Shown here: positions 1-10,100 of the stretch, piece by piece
How positions within the stretch are numbered: the first letter of the stretch is position 1
Layout of the letters: each line of letters starts with the position of its first letter
DNA from: Natrinema salifodinae
Lineage (GTDB): Archaea > Halobacteriota > Halobacteria > Halobacteriales > Natrialbaceae
Length of the DNA: 64,000 nucleotides
Reading direction: 5' to 3'
Assembly: GCF_900110455.1 (NCBI RefSeq)
Contig: NZ_FOIS01000004.1
Coordinates: 248,001 to 312,000 of the forward strand
Notes under the pieces: generated by a model
Told to the model about the DNA's origin: nothing
Seen by the model: only the letters and a program-made list of their open reading frames with translations
Database searches by the model: none
Program-made: the position numbers and the translations under genes

Positions 1-672
1 GTCGACGCCCATCGCCGCGAAGTTCCCCTGGCAGAACGTGATCCCGTTGTGCTCGCTCGGGACGATGTCGAGCACGCGCTCGTAGGCCTCGACGCTATTG
101 ATAATCCGCGGGACGCCGCGAACGGACTCCCGCGGCGGATCGTCGGGATGGAGGCCGAGTTTGACGCCCGCCTCCTCGGCGACCGGGACGACCCGCTCCA
201 AGAAGTACTCGAGGTTCGCCCAGAGGTCCGCCGCGGTGATCTCCGGGATGTCGGGTTCCGGACCGCGGCGCATCTGGTCGTTATCGTACGCCGACGTCAG
301 CGACCCGCCGCGGGCCGGCACGCTCGTCGCGGTCCGCGCCCAGCGGACGCCGGCCATCCAGTCGTAGCAGACGACCGAGACGCCGAGTCGCCCGAGGTTG
401 CGCAGGAATCGGCAGAACTCCTCGATCTCCTCGTCGCGACCCGGCGTCCCCAGACGCGTCGCGTCCGTCAGCGGGACGCTGCCCTCGACGACTGCCAAAT
501 CGATCCCGGCGTTGGCGAAGCGGTTTTTCCACCGGAGGAGCGTGTCGTAGTCGGACGGACGACGGCCGTCACCGATCTCGAGGGTGTGGACCACGGCGCT
601 GGTGACGCCGACCTGCGTGGCGAGATCCCACCGCTCGTCGGGGTCGGGCGGTAACACGAGTGCGGGTTCCAT
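1..672 (-). CDS. uxuA: D-mannonate dehydratase (UxuA-type), 3' part cut off by window edge
   Basis: The first 224 codons are present; the C-terminus lies outside the window. The ATG at 672 begins MEPALVLPPDPDERWDLATQ. Around residues 190-200 the protein has GVKLGLHPDDPP, a signature of UxuA, the TIM-barrel enzyme that dehydrates D-mannonate to 2-keto-3-deoxygluconate. A CYDWM-like segment and an ITFCQGNFAAMG segment match the same family. It would act in the cytoplasm in hexuronate breakdown. The next gene, a sugar-lactonase-like propeller on the same strand, supports a sugar-acid locus. The family is clear from the motifs; the substrate is inferred. Confidence 0.82.
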   Translation of the reverse strand, partial: MEPALVLPPDPDERWDLATQVGVTSAVVHTLEIGDGRRPSDYDTLLRWKNRFANAGIDLAVVEGSVPLTDATRLGTPGRDEEIEEFCRFLRNLGRLGVSVVCYDWMAGVRWARTATSVPARGGSLTSAYDNDQMRRGPEPDIPEITAADLWANLEYFLERVVPVAEEAGVKLGLHPDDPPRESVRGVPRIINSVEAYERVLDIVPSEHNGITFCQGNFAAMGVD

Positions 673-799
673 CGAAATCGTCCGGTGCATCAGTGCGCCC
701 GGTCTTCAGTCTTCCCTCTGCGTGCAGCGGCGGCCGCCGGTCCGCCGAGGTCCGTCGCCTGGCGCGCTGCCCTCCCGCGACGCGATCGCCCATCGGCGC

Positions 800-1855
800 T
801 CACCGTGACACAATGCGCACGCAGGCCGGCCGAGAGATCGATTCGACCAGGCCCGTCGGTTCGAGCCCACCGGTCTCGTCGTCGATCCGAAACCCGACCA
901 GGCGATCGCCGGTCCGATTTGCGGCGAACAGCCGCGACCCGGTCGGGTCCAGCGCGAGGTTCCGCGGCGTCTCTCCGCGAGTCGGCTCGTGGCCACGCGC
1001 CTCGAGGGTGCCGTCGTCGCGAACGCCGAAGATCGCGACGCTGTCGTGGCCGCGATTCGAGGCGTACACCCATCGGCCGGACGGGTGAACCTGCACGTCC
1101 GCGGCGGTGCTCTCGCCGTCGACGGTCGGCGGCAGGGTGTCGATCGCCTGGCGAGACTCGAGCGAGCCCGACGCCGGATCGCGTTCGAGTACCGTCAGCG
1201 TCGAATCGAGTTCGGTACAGAGGTAGCCCGCTCGGCCGTCGGGACCGAACGTCAGGTGGCGCGGTCCCGCGCCGTCGCGAATCTCGATTCCCGAGTCGGG
1301 CGCCGCCTCGAGCGAGCCGCGCGTTCGGTCGAATTCGTAGCGTTCGACCCGGTCAGTTCCGAGGTCGGGGACGTAGAGGACGCGGTTCTCGGGCCCGAGA
1401 ACGACCGAGTGGGGATGCGGGCTCGTCTGTCGGTCCGGGTGCACGCTCGATCCCGAATGTTCGACCAGGGCGGTCGGTTCGCCGGGACGACCGTCGTCCG
1501 CGATCGGAAGGACGGCGACGCTCCCGCCGGCGTAGTGGGCGACGAAGAGAAATCGACCGGTCGGGTCGACGGCGAGGTGGCAGGGACCGGCGTCGCCGCT
1601 CGGCTGTCGGTGCAGCGCGTCGAGGGCACCGGTTTCGCGGTCGAATTCGTACGCGACGACGCTTCCGGCGGCCGTCTCGGAGACTGCGTACAGCACGTCC
1701 AGATCTGGATGGACGGCCAGAAACGACGGATCGTCCTCGGTGGTGACATCGAGTCGCGTCGCCTGATTCCGGTCGCCGTCAAGCCGGTAACTCGCGAGTC
1801 CGGCGGCACCGTCGTCCGTGTACGAGCCGACGAACGCCAACTGCGACGGGTTCAT
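800..1855 (-). CDS. Lactonase-family beta-propeller protein (6-phosphogluconolactonase-like)
   Basis: A 351-residue protein starting MNPSQLAFVGSYTDDGAAGL. It shows the repeated blade pattern of the seven-bladed Lactonase family (Pgl/YkgB type): PSFLAVHPDLDVLYAVSE, GPCHLAVDPTGRFLFVAHY, GPRHLTFGPDGRAGYLCTEL and PRNLALDPTGSRLFAANR, each a Pro/His-rich turn followed by a beta strand. Length is normal for the family. No signal peptide is seen, so it is probably cytoplasmic. Known members hydrolyse 6-phosphogluconolactone or related sugar lactones. Together with the adjacent mannonate dehydratase it suggests sugar-acid metabolism; the exact lactone is not shown by sequence. Confidence 0.85.
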   Translation of the reverse strand: MNPSQLAFVGSYTDDGAAGLASYRLDGDRNQATRLDVTTEDDPSFLAVHPDLDVLYAVSETAAGSVVAYEFDRETGALDALHRQPSGDAGPCHLAVDPTGRFLFVAHYAGGSVAVLPIADDGRPGEPTALVEHSGSSVHPDRQTSPHPHSVVLGPENRVLYVPDLGTDRVERYEFDRTRGSLEAAPDSGIEIRDGAGPRHLTFGPDGRAGYLCTELDSTLTVLERDPASGSLESRQAIDTLPPTVDGESTAADVQVHPSGRWVYASNRGHDSVAIFGVRDDGTLEARGHEPTRGETPRNLALDPTGSRLFAANRTGDRLVGFRIDDETGGLEPTGLVESISRPACVRIVSR

Positions 1856-1970
1856 GCGCCGTCGTTCGAGAGCGACTCGCTTCGGTCTTCGGGCTTCAGG
1901 CTTCGGTGCTCCCTCGGAAGGCGGGGAAACGGAGTTCGCGGCTCGTCGACGGCGAACGGCGACGGCCCGA

Positions 1971-2339
1971 TTACGAGATGATCGGCGTGAGCAGCGGCTC
2001 GCGAGAGACCAGCAGGACCACGTTGTTACTCGCGAAGAGCGCGTACAGGGCCACGACGCCGACCACGAAGGCGACGTCCAGCGGCCGCGGGAGCACGTGG
2101 CCGATGACGACGATGACGCCGGCGTAGATGAGCGCCGCGAGGACGACGCCCGGGAGCCCGAAGACGTCGTGCAGGAGGACCGTCACGGGGTTTAGCTCGT
2201 ACGCGTACGGGACGACGAAGAACATGATCGTCGCGACGAGGTCGACGAACCAGACCCCGTAAAACGCGGCCCGTAGCCTGGCGGTCCCGGGACGGTCTAC
2301 CAACCCGTCGAACACGTCGAACGAGGGTACGGCCGACAT
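1971..2339 (-). CDS. Small haloarchaeal integral membrane protein, function unknown
   Basis: A 122-residue protein with about four hydrophobic segments (near residues 28-45, 60-80, 83-98 and 100-120) and a short soluble N-terminus, MSAVPSFDVFDGLVDRPGTA. The pattern FYGVWFVDLVATIMFF followed by ELNPVTVLL resembles the DUF5658-type small membrane proteins common in haloarchaea. No catalytic motif is visible. Start ATG at 2339. It does not form a tight operon with its neighbours. Function is not assigned. Confidence 0.7.
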   Translation of the reverse strand: MSAVPSFDVFDGLVDRPGTARLRAAFYGVWFVDLVATIMFFVVPYAYELNPVTVLLHDVFGLPGVVLAALIYAGVIVVIGHVLPRPLDVAFVVGVVALYALFASNNVVLLVSREPLLTPIIS

Positions 2340-2505
2340 ATGCGGTGAGAAGGGCTTTCGGAAGTTAGCCCTGTTACTTGCGGCTTATGGGTGCGTGAGT
2401 CTGTAGACAGGATAGTGCTGTGGCGGGACGCGGTCGCTGGTCCGCGGCCCGCGTGGAGCGCCGAACCGACGGTGCGACCGAACCAGTGGAGCACCTGACC
2501 CGGCG

Positions 2506-2880
2506 TCAGTCCCCGGACGAAGAGCGGGAGTCGCCGATACCGCGGCAATCGGACGGTTTCTCCGAGAGGTGACAGTAGCTCAGGAGGTCGTCGTCCTCGA
2601 CGACGGTCAAGAGAATGTCGCGTTCCGAGAGGTCGTCGTACCGGTCCGCCGAGACGACGAGCTGATCGACGATGGAGTCGCAGTCCTCGAGCAGGATGAC
2701 GACGTGTTCGCCGTCGACGATTCGGTCGACGACGCCGATGTATCGGGTCGCGCCGTCGGCGCGGCCGCGTCGGGCGTCCCCCGTCGAAGCCGAGGCGGTC
2801 GCCGCCGCGACCGTCCCCGTACCGAGGAGGCCGAGCGTTCGCAAGATCGTGCGTCGTGCGGGTCGGGTTCCATCCGACAT
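2506..2880 (-). CDS. Tat-exported small protein with a DUF3006-like domain
   Basis: Start chosen at the ATG at 2880, because the protein then begins MSDGTRPARRTILRTLGLLG, a clear twin-arginine signal (Arg9-Arg10) followed by an Ala-rich hydrophobic stretch. An in-frame ATG at 2964 would bury the signal. The mature part (about residues 35-124) contains RYIGVVDRIVDGEHVVILL and a later ILLTVVEDDDLLSY segment. This resembles DUF3006 domains, short beta-rich units that usually start with a VDRIEG-like strand. The tail is Ser/Asp rich. Likely secreted or wall-associated; role unknown. Confidence 0.65.
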   Translation of the reverse strand: MSDGTRPARRTILRTLGLLGTGTVAAATASASTGDARRGRADGATRYIGVVDRIVDGEHVVILLEDCDSIVDQLVVSADRYDDLSERDILLTVVEDDDLLSYCHLSEKPSDCRGIGDSRSSSGD

Positions 2881-3135
2881 ACCCCCGTTGGCCGCGGGTT
2901 CCCTGATAAACCCTGGACCGGTGGTCCGATCGATCCGTCCGACGAGTTCGACGTAATCGGTCACTGCATCGTCAGGTCCGCGTTCAGCCTGGTACTGTTC
3001 GCACGCTGAAATCGAAGTTCCGGACGGTGGACCGGCAGCGGTGTCCCGCGGACCGGCGCGCCTGGCCGGTGCCGAAGCGCCGCCGGAGAAGAACGAAGCG
3101 GGGACCGGGACGGAAGACGGTGGGTGACCCTGTCG

Positions 3136-4299
3136 CTACTGATACGCCTGCAGTCCGGTCAGCTCCTCGCCGAGGATCAGCGTGTGGATGTCGTGGGTGC
3201 CCTCGTAGGTGTAGACCGTCTCCATGTTCGCCAGGTGGCGCATCGGCGAGTAGTCGGTGGTGATGCCGTTGCCGCCGAGCATCTCGCGGGCGACGCGGGA
3301 CTGTTCGCGCGCCGTCCGGACGTTGTTTCGCTTGGCCATCGAGACGTGCTGCGGTCGCAGATCACCGCGCTCCTTCAGGTCGGCCAGGCGGTAGGCCAGC
3401 AGCTGGGCGAGCGTGATCTGGGTGGCCATCTCGGCGAGCTTGCGCTGTTGGAGCTGGAACCGGCCGATCGGCCCGCCGAACTGCTCGCGGTCAGTGGCGT
3501 ACTGGCGGGCTTCCTCGAAGCAGTCGCGGGCGGCGCCGACCGCGCCCCAGGCGATCCCGTAGCGGGCCTGGGTGAGACAGGACAGCGGCCCCTTCATGCC
3601 GGAGACGTCTGGCAGGACGTTGTCCTCGGGGACGTAGACGTCGTTCAGGCCGATTTCGCCCGTGATGGAGGCGCGCAGGGAGAGCTTCTCGGTGATCTTG
3701 TTGGTCGTGACGCCGTCGCGGTCGGTCTCGACGAGGAAGCCGCGGACGGGGTCGTCCTCGGCCGAGCGGTCCCGGGCCCAGACGACGGCGACGTCGGCGA
3801 TCGGCGAGTTCGTGATCCAGGTCTTCGAGCCGTTAAGGACGTAGCCGTCGCCGTCCCTCTCCGCGGCGGTCTCCATCGCCGACGGGTTCGAGCCGTGTTC
3901 GGGTTCCGTGAGCCCGAAGCAGCCGACCGCCTCGCCCCGACCGAGCGCCGGCAGCCACTCTTCTTTCTGTTCCTCGCTCCCGTAGGCGTGGATGGGGTAC
4001 ATGACGAGCGCGCCCTGGACCGACGCCATCGACCGGAGTCCCGAGTCGCCGGCCTCCAGTTCCTGCATCAGGAGGCCGTAGGCCGTCTCCGAGACGTTTG
4101 GCGAGCCGTAGCCCTCGAGATTGGGCGCGTAGAATCCGAGCTCCCCCATCTCCGGGATGAGGTCGGTCGGGAAGGTCCCCTCCTCGAAGTGCTCACCGAT
4201 ATCGGGTTTGACCCGTTCCTCGACGAAATCCCGGGCCGTATCCCGAATCAACCGTTCTTCCTGGCCTAAGTCCGCCTCGAGCTGAACGAAATCCAGCAT
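3136..4299 (-). CDS. Acyl-CoA dehydrogenase, glutaryl-CoA dehydrogenase type
   Basis: 387 residues from the ATG at 4299 (MLDFVQLEADLGQEERLIRD); the reading frame continues upstream but that part is not acyl-CoA-dehydrogenase-like, and a TATA-like element about 26 nt before 4299 fits a leaderless start. The FAD-binding signature GCFGLTEPEHGSNP lies at residues 127-139, and the catalytic Glu is Glu366 in YTYEGTHDIHTLI. The LTEPEHGSNP and YEGTHDIH forms are typical of glutaryl-CoA dehydrogenases, which oxidise and decarboxylate glutaryl-CoA to crotonyl-CoA. Divergent from another acyl-CoA dehydrogenase at 4590. Substrate is inferred from motif similarity. Confidence 0.85.
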   Translation of the reverse strand: MLDFVQLEADLGQEERLIRDTARDFVEERVKPDIGEHFEEGTFPTDLIPEMGELGFYAPNLEGYGSPNVSETAYGLLMQELEAGDSGLRSMASVQGALVMYPIHAYGSEEQKEEWLPALGRGEAVGCFGLTEPEHGSNPSAMETAAERDGDGYVLNGSKTWITNSPIADVAVVWARDRSAEDDPVRGFLVETDRDGVTTNKITEKLSLRASITGEIGLNDVYVPEDNVLPDVSGMKGPLSCLTQARYGIAWGAVGAARDCFEEARQYATDREQFGGPIGRFQLQQRKLAEMATQITLAQLLAYRLADLKERGDLRPQHVSMAKRNNVRTAREQSRVAREMLGGNGITTDYSPMRHLANMETVYTYEGTHDIHTLILGEELTGLQAYQ

Positions 4300-4537
4300 A
4301 CGTGAACGTCTCCCAACGGCACAATAGGCATTGCGATACACATTATCACGCGAAGACGAATCGAACGGACGGCACCGATCGGCGGACCCGCCCACCGCTT
4401 CGATCGTCCGAACGCCCCCGCGGCCGAGTGCGTCGTCGGGCCGTCGCGGCCGATCGCCGACCGCCGACCATCGACGGTCAGCCGCCGCTCTGTTTTCCAT
4501 CGTGGACGTTGTAGCCCCAGATAGATTAACAAACGAA

Positions 4538-4564
4538 AAAGTAGCGCACAGCCGAAGCTACTTT
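4538..4564. promoter_or_regulatory. 8-bp inverted repeat in a divergent acyl-CoA dehydrogenase promoter
   Basis: AAAGTAGC at 4538-4545 is exactly mirrored by GCTACTTT at 4557-4564, with an 11-nt spacer. It lies just before and partly overlaps the TATA-like CTTTGTAAG that sits about 25 nt upstream of the ATG at 4590. The position is right for a repressor or activator site of the second acyl-CoA dehydrogenase gene. The protein that binds it is unknown. Confidence 0.5.
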
Positions 4565-4589
4565 GTAAGACGACCACAAGCAGACTACT

Positions 4590-5780
4590 ATGGCGTTCCA
4601 GCTATCGGCCGAACACGAGGCGATTCGCGACGCCGTCCGCGAGTTCGGTGAGAACGAGATCGAACCGGTCGCCGAGGAACACGACCAGGCGGGCGAGTAT
4701 CCCGAGGAGCTGCGAAGGAAGGCTGCCGAGTACGACTTCGTCGCGCCGAACATCCCGATCGAGTACGACGGGGCCGGGATGGATAAGCTCTCGACGACGA
4801 TCGTCACCGAGGAGCTCTGGCGGGCCGATCCCGGGATCGGATCGGCCGTCGGCTCCGCCGGTTTCGGGACGGATATGATCGTCGAGTTCGGCGACGAGTG
4901 GATGAAAGAGGAGTGGCTGCCCAAGATCGCCAACGGGGAGGTGGCCTCCTGTTCGATGATCTCCGAGCCCGCACACGGCTCGAACGTCGCGGGGATCGAG
5001 ACGGTCGCGGAGAGGGACTCCGCCGAGGAAACCTCGGCTGATCCCTCGGAACTCGAGGCTTCCGAGGACGGCGACGAGTACGTCCTCAACGGCAACAAGA
5101 TGTGGATTACCAACGGGACCGTCGCGGACGTGGGCGTCGCGATGGCCAAGACCAGCCCCGGCGAGGGCCACCGCGGCATCACCGCGTTCCTCGTGCCGAT
5201 GGACGCCGACGGCATCCAGACCGAGAAGATCGACAACAAGCTGGGTATCCGCGCCTCCGACCTCGCGGAGGTCATCATCGACGACGTCCGCGTCCCCGCC
5301 GAGAACGTCATCGGCGAAGTCGACCAGGGGTTCTACCAGCTGATGGAGTTCTTCGCCTCCGGGCGCACCAGCGTCGCCGCCCAGGCGGTCGGCGCCGCCC
5401 AGGGCGCGCTCGACGCCGCCATCGAATACGCGAACCAGCGCGAGCAGTTCGACCAGAAGATCTCGGAATTCCAGGCCATCCAGCACAAGATCGCCGAGAT
5501 GGCGACCAAGGTCGAGGCCGCCCGCTCGCTGACCTACCGCGCCGCGACCCAGGTCGAGCAGAACAACCAGGACGTCGCCGCGCAGTACTCGAGCATGGCA
5601 AAGCTGTTCGCCTCCGAGATCTCGGTCGAAGTCGCCGACGAGGGCGTGCAGGTCCACGGCGGCTCGGGCTACGTCACGGACTACCCCGCCGAGCGCTACT
5701 ACCGCGACGCCCGCATCACGAAGATCTACGAGGGAACCAGCGAGATCCAGAAGAACATCATCGCCGACCAGATTCTCTGA
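4590..5780 (+). CDS. Acyl-CoA dehydrogenase
   Basis: A 396-residue flavoenzyme starting MAFQLSAEHEAIRDAVREFG. It has CSMISEPAHGSNVAG (FAD contact), an acid-rich insertion at about residues 138-158, MWITNGTVADV and the C-terminal IYEGTSEIQKNIIA with Glu381 as the predicted catalytic base. This is the short- to medium-chain acyl-CoA dehydrogenase layout: N-terminal helical, middle beta and C-terminal helical domains. It should form the 2,3-enoyl-CoA and pass electrons to ETF. Leaderless start: TATA-like CTTTGTAAG about 25 nt upstream. Chain-length preference cannot be read from the sequence. Confidence 0.9.
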   Translation: MAFQLSAEHEAIRDAVREFGENEIEPVAEEHDQAGEYPEELRRKAAEYDFVAPNIPIEYDGAGMDKLSTTIVTEELWRADPGIGSAVGSAGFGTDMIVEFGDEWMKEEWLPKIANGEVASCSMISEPAHGSNVAGIETVAERDSAEETSADPSELEASEDGDEYVLNGNKMWITNGTVADVGVAMAKTSPGEGHRGITAFLVPMDADGIQTEKIDNKLGIRASDLAEVIIDDVRVPAENVIGEVDQGFYQLMEFFASGRTSVAAQAVGAAQGALDAAIEYANQREQFDQKISEFQAIQHKIAEMATKVEAARSLTYRAATQVEQNNQDVAAQYSSMAKLFASEISVEVADEGVQVHGGSGYVTDYPAERYYRDARITKIYEGTSEIQKNIIADQIL

Positions 5781-6115
5781 GCGATTCGGCGACGGACCAC
5801 GCTGTATACTCCGCATACAATGTTTGTTCACATACAATTAAGATCCGCTGGTTCGTAGCTGCGGGTACCCGAGGCGGGTCGACCGCCCGACGAACGGCCG
5901 TAGTATCGGGTCTGCACTGAATTCCCCGCCCCACCACACCACCGTCCACTACCATTCGCCGTTCCTCCATCCGCGGTCGCAGTTCACAGCGGCAGTTCTC
6001 CCGAAGATCGTCGACGGAAAGAGGCACCGCTCGCGGCGAGGCGACCGACGCCCTCCAATCTGTGATGATTGTTCGAAAAGGAACGCTTTTGCCCGTTTCC
6101 GCTGAGGCTCGACAC
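5781..6115. other. 335-nt intergenic region with tandem half-sites and the hbd-type promoter
   Basis: No gene is supported here. The first 60 nt are AT-rich and hold spaced palindromes (see 5803-5836). The middle is GC-rich without recognisable features. The last 50 nt contain a TATA-like GCTTTTG centred near 6088, about 26-28 nt before the ATG at 6116, which fits a leaderless 3-hydroxyacyl-CoA dehydrogenase transcript. Confidence 0.55.
5803..5836. promoter_or_regulatory. Clustered TGTAT/ATACA half-sites, candidate operator
   Basis: TGTAT (5803-5807) and ATACA (5815-5819) form one inverted pair, and TGTTTGT (5821-5827) with ACATACA (5830-5836) forms a second with one mismatch. CATACAAT occurs twice, at 5814 and 5831. 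The cluster precedes an ATTAAG that could be a TATA element for a transcript reading into the gene at 6116. This may be a binding site for a regulator of the acyl-CoA genes; inference only. Confidence 0.4.
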
Positions 6116-7024
6116 ATGCGAATTGCAGTCCTTGGAGCCGGGAGTATGGGTCACGGGATCGCCCAGGTGTCCGCGATGGCGGGCCACGACGTCATCCTTC
6201 GAGACATCGAGACGGGCTTCGTCGAGGACGGCCTCGACGGGATCCGCGAGAACCTCCAGGGGGGCGTCGACCGCGAGAAACTCACCGAGGCGGAACTGGA
6301 GGAGACCCTCGAACGGATCGAGGGAACGACCGACCTCGCGGACGCCGTCGCGGACGCCGACCTGGTCGTCGAGGCGGTGCCCGAGGACATGGACCTGAAG
6401 CAAGAGGTCTTCGCGGACGTCGAAGCGGCCGCCGACGAGGATACCGTCATCGCCTCGAACACCTCCTCGCTGTCGGTGACCGAGATGGCCAGCGCGCTCG
6501 AGCACCCCGAGCGGGCCGTCGGGCTGCACTTCTTCAACCCGCCGCACATCATGGATCTCGTCGAGATCGTGATCGCCGAGCAGACCGCCGAACGAACGGA
6601 AGAGTTCGCCGTCGACTACGTCCGAGGGATCGACAAGACGGACGTCGTCGTCCGAGATACGGCCGGCTTCGCTACCTCGCGGCTCGGCCTGGCGCTCGGC
6701 TTGGAGGCGATCCGGATGGTCGAGCAGGGGGTCGCCAGCCCGGCGGACATCGACGAGGGGATGGAACTCGGCTACGGCCATCCGATGGGCCCGATCGAGC
6801 TGACGGATCACGTCGGCCTCGACGTGCGCCTGCACATCGCCGAACACCTCCGCGAGGAGTTGGGCGAGCGGTTCAAACCGCCCCAATCCCTGCGCCGGAA
6901 GGTCCGGGCGGGCAAGCTCGGCAAGAAAACCGGCGAGGGGTACTACGTCTGGGAGGACGGCGAACGCGTCGGTACGAGCGGCGACTGGGGACAGGGTAGT
7001 ACGCAGGGTGACGCCAATACGTGA
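6116..7024 (+). CDS. 3-hydroxyacyl-CoA dehydrogenase (NAD-dependent)
   Basis: 302 residues from the ATG at 6116 (MRIAVLGAGSMGHGIAQVSA), with the Rossmann motif GAGSMG at residues 7-12. The family signature VVEAVPEDMDLKQ is followed by ASNTSSLSVTEM and the active-site His138 in GLHFFNPPHIMDLVEIV. The C-terminal helical domain contains GYGHPMGPIELTDHVGLD. Length equals that of stand-alone bacterial Hbd enzymes, unlike fused multifunctional forms. It oxidises 3-hydroxyacyl-CoA to 3-ketoacyl-CoA, the third step of beta-oxidation. Starting at the upstream in-frame ATG (6062) would displace the Rossmann strand from the N-terminus. Confidence 0.92.
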   Translation: MRIAVLGAGSMGHGIAQVSAMAGHDVILRDIETGFVEDGLDGIRENLQGGVDREKLTEAELEETLERIEGTTDLADAVADADLVVEAVPEDMDLKQEVFADVEAAADEDTVIASNTSSLSVTEMASALEHPERAVGLHFFNPPHIMDLVEIVIAEQTAERTEEFAVDYVRGIDKTDVVVRDTAGFATSRLGLALGLEAIRMVEQGVASPADIDEGMELGYGHPMGPIELTDHVGLDVRLHIAEHLREELGERFKPPQSLRRKVRAGKLGKKTGEGYYVWEDGERVGTSGDWGQGSTQGDANT

Positions 7025-7149
7025 ACTCGCCGATAAGTACGAGCCACACCGCTTTCTGACTCGGTCACCGCCACCTCTTCCCTCGTCGGCGTCGATACCG
7101 ATGTTCGGCAATGCGGACCCTTTTAGCCGCGTGTGAGCAAGGATCAGGT

Positions 7150-10100
7150 ATGTCCTTGGAGCCGAGCGCCGACCCGGCCGCCGACCGGCGCGCGAATTAC
7201 GACTACCGGAGCGACGAGGTCGATCGCCCGGCGCTGGTCGCCGACATCGAGGAGGTCGTCGACTGCGAGGTCCGCGGCGACTCCTACTCGCGGGAGCTGT
7301 ACGCGACCGACGCCAGCGCCTACGAGATGACGCCGATCGCCGTCGCCTTCCCGCAGTCGACCGCCGACGTCGCCGGCATCGTCGAGTACTGCGCCGAGCG
7401 GGAGATTCCCGTCCTCCCGCGGGGCGGCGGCACCAGCCTGGCCGGTCAGACGGTCAACCGGGCCGTCGTGCTGGACTTCACCCGGTACATGAACGACATC
7501 CTCGAGATCGATCCGGACGCGCGGACGGCGACCGTCCAGCCCGGGACGATCCTCGGGACGCTGAACGAGGCCCTCGATCCCCACGGCCTCAAGTTCGCCC
7601 CCGACCCCGCCTGGGGCGATAAGAGCGCCATCGGCGGCGCGATCGGCAACAACTCCACCGGCGCGCACTCGCTGCAGTACGGCAAAACCGACGCCTACAT
7701 TGAGGAAGTCGAAGCCGTCCTCGCCGACGGGACCGTCACCCGCTTCGGCGAGGTTACGGTCGAGAAAATCGCCGAGCGAGCCGATCCCGACGGGGACCTC
7801 GAGGGACGGATCTACGCCGAAATCGATCGCATTCTCGAGGAAGACGCCGATCGCATCGACGAGGCCTACCCCGATCTCAAGCGCAACGTCTCCGGCTACA
7901 ACCTCGATCGCCTGGTCGCCGAGGCGCGCGGCGACGAGTTACCGGGCGGAGAGGCGACCGGCGAGCCCGGCACCGTCAACCTCGCGCGGCTGCTGGCCGG
8001 CAGCGAGGGGACGCTCGCGGTCGTCACCGAGGCGACCGTCTCGCTCGAGCCGGTGCCGGAGACGAAGGCGGTCTCCCTGCTGTGCTACCCCGATCTCCAC
8101 GAGGCGATGCGGGACGTCGAGCCGATCCTCGAGCACGATCCCGCGGCGGTCGAAGTGCTCGACGACGTGCTGATCGACCTGGCGCGGGACACCGCCGAGT
8201 TCGGCCCCGTAACGGAGATGCTCCCCGAAGGAACCAATGCCGTCCTCTTGGTGGAGTTCTACGCGGAGGACGCCGACCAGGGAAGAGAGCAGGTCGCCGG
8301 GCTGCTCGCGGACCGCGTGCCGTCGGCGACGCCGGAGGGAGAGCCGGCCGACGACGCCCCCGCGAGCGACGCCGAAACGCTCGCAATCGAAGCGCTCGAG
8401 GCCTACGACAGCGCCCAGCGCGCCAAGCTGTGGAAACTTCGCAAGTCTGGCCTCCCGATCCTCCTCTCGCGGACGACCGACGAGAAGCACATCTCGTTCA
8501 TCGAGGACACCGCGATTCCGCCCGCGAAGCTCCCCGAGTTCGTTGAGGGGTTCGAGGAGATTCTAGAGGACAACGGCACCTACGCGAGTTTCTACGCCCA
8601 CGCCGGCCCGGGCGTGCTCCATATCCGTCCGCTCGTAAACACGAAGACCGAAATCGGACTCGAGCAACTCCACGGCATCGCGGACGGCGTGACGGACCTG
8701 GTGGTCGAACTCGGCGGCTCGGTCTCCGGCGAGCACGGCGACGGCCGCGCGCGCACCCAGTGGAACCGCAAGCTCTACGGCGAGGAGCTCTGGGAAACCT
8801 TTCAGGACCTCAAGACCGCCTTCGACCCCGACTGGCTCCTGAACCCGGGCCAGGTCGTCTTCCGCGACGACGACCCGACGGACCTCCGGGAGCACCTACG
8901 GTTCGATCCCGACTACGAGTTCGAGGCCGGCTTCGAGCCGACCCTCGAGTGGGAGAACGAGAACGGCATGCAGGGCATGGTCGAGCTCTGTCACGGCTGC
9001 GGCGGCTGTCGCGGCCAGCAGTCGACCACCGGCGGCGTGATGTGTCCGACCTACCGGGCGAGTCAGGAGGAGATCACCGCCACCCGGGGCCGGGCGAACG
9101 CGCTCCGCCAGGCGATGAGCGGCGACCTCGATCCCGACGAGGTGGCCACCGACGAGTTCATCGAGGAGGTGATGGACCTCTGTATCGGCTGCAAAGGCTG
9201 TGCGATCGACTGCCCGAGCGAGGTCGACATGGCCAAGCTCAAAGCGGAGGTGACCCACGAGTACCACCGGCGCAACGGCGCGAGCCTCCGCGATCACCTG
9301 TTCGCGAACGTCTCGACGCTGTCGAAACTGGGCTCGCAGTTCGCACCGCTCTCGAACGCGCTGCCGAAGCTCCCGGGGGCGCGGAAACTTCTCGAAGTGG
9401 CCGTCGGTATCGACTCCGACAGGCCGCTGCCGACGTTCCACGCGACGACGTTCCGGGATTGGTTCGAGGAACGAGGCGGCACGGCCGCCTCGAAAAAGCG
9501 AGCGGCGGCGGCGAGAGCGGAGCGCGGCGGTGCAAACGTCAGCGAGAGCCAGGCCGAGCGCAAGGTCGTTCTCTATCCAGACACCTACACGAACTACAGC
9601 CACCCCGAGGCCGGCAAGGCGGCCGTCCGCGTGCTCGAGGCCGCGGGCGTCCACGTCGCGGTCCCGGACGACCTCGGCGACACGGGTCGGCCGGCGTTTT
9701 CGAAGGGATTTCTGGAGAAGGCCAGGAAGGCGGCCCGCGAGAACGTCGACGCGCTCGCGCCCCTGGTCGAGGAGGGATGGGACGTGGTCGTCATCGAGCC
9801 CTCCGACGCGGTCATGTTCCAGGGCGACTACCTCGACTTGCTCTCCGCACCGGCGGCCGAGACCCTCGCCGACGCGACCTACGGCGTCTGCGAGTACATC
9901 GACACGTTCCGCCTGGACGCGGAGCTCGAGTTCGACTCCGCGGCGGTCAAGCAGGACCTCACCTATCACGGCCACTGCCACCAGAAATCGGTCGCGAAGG
10001 ACCACCACGCCGTCGGCGTGCTCCGGCGGGCCGGCTACGCCGTCGAGCCACTCGACTCCGGCTGCTGTGGCATGGCCGGGAGCTTCGGCTACGAGTCCGA

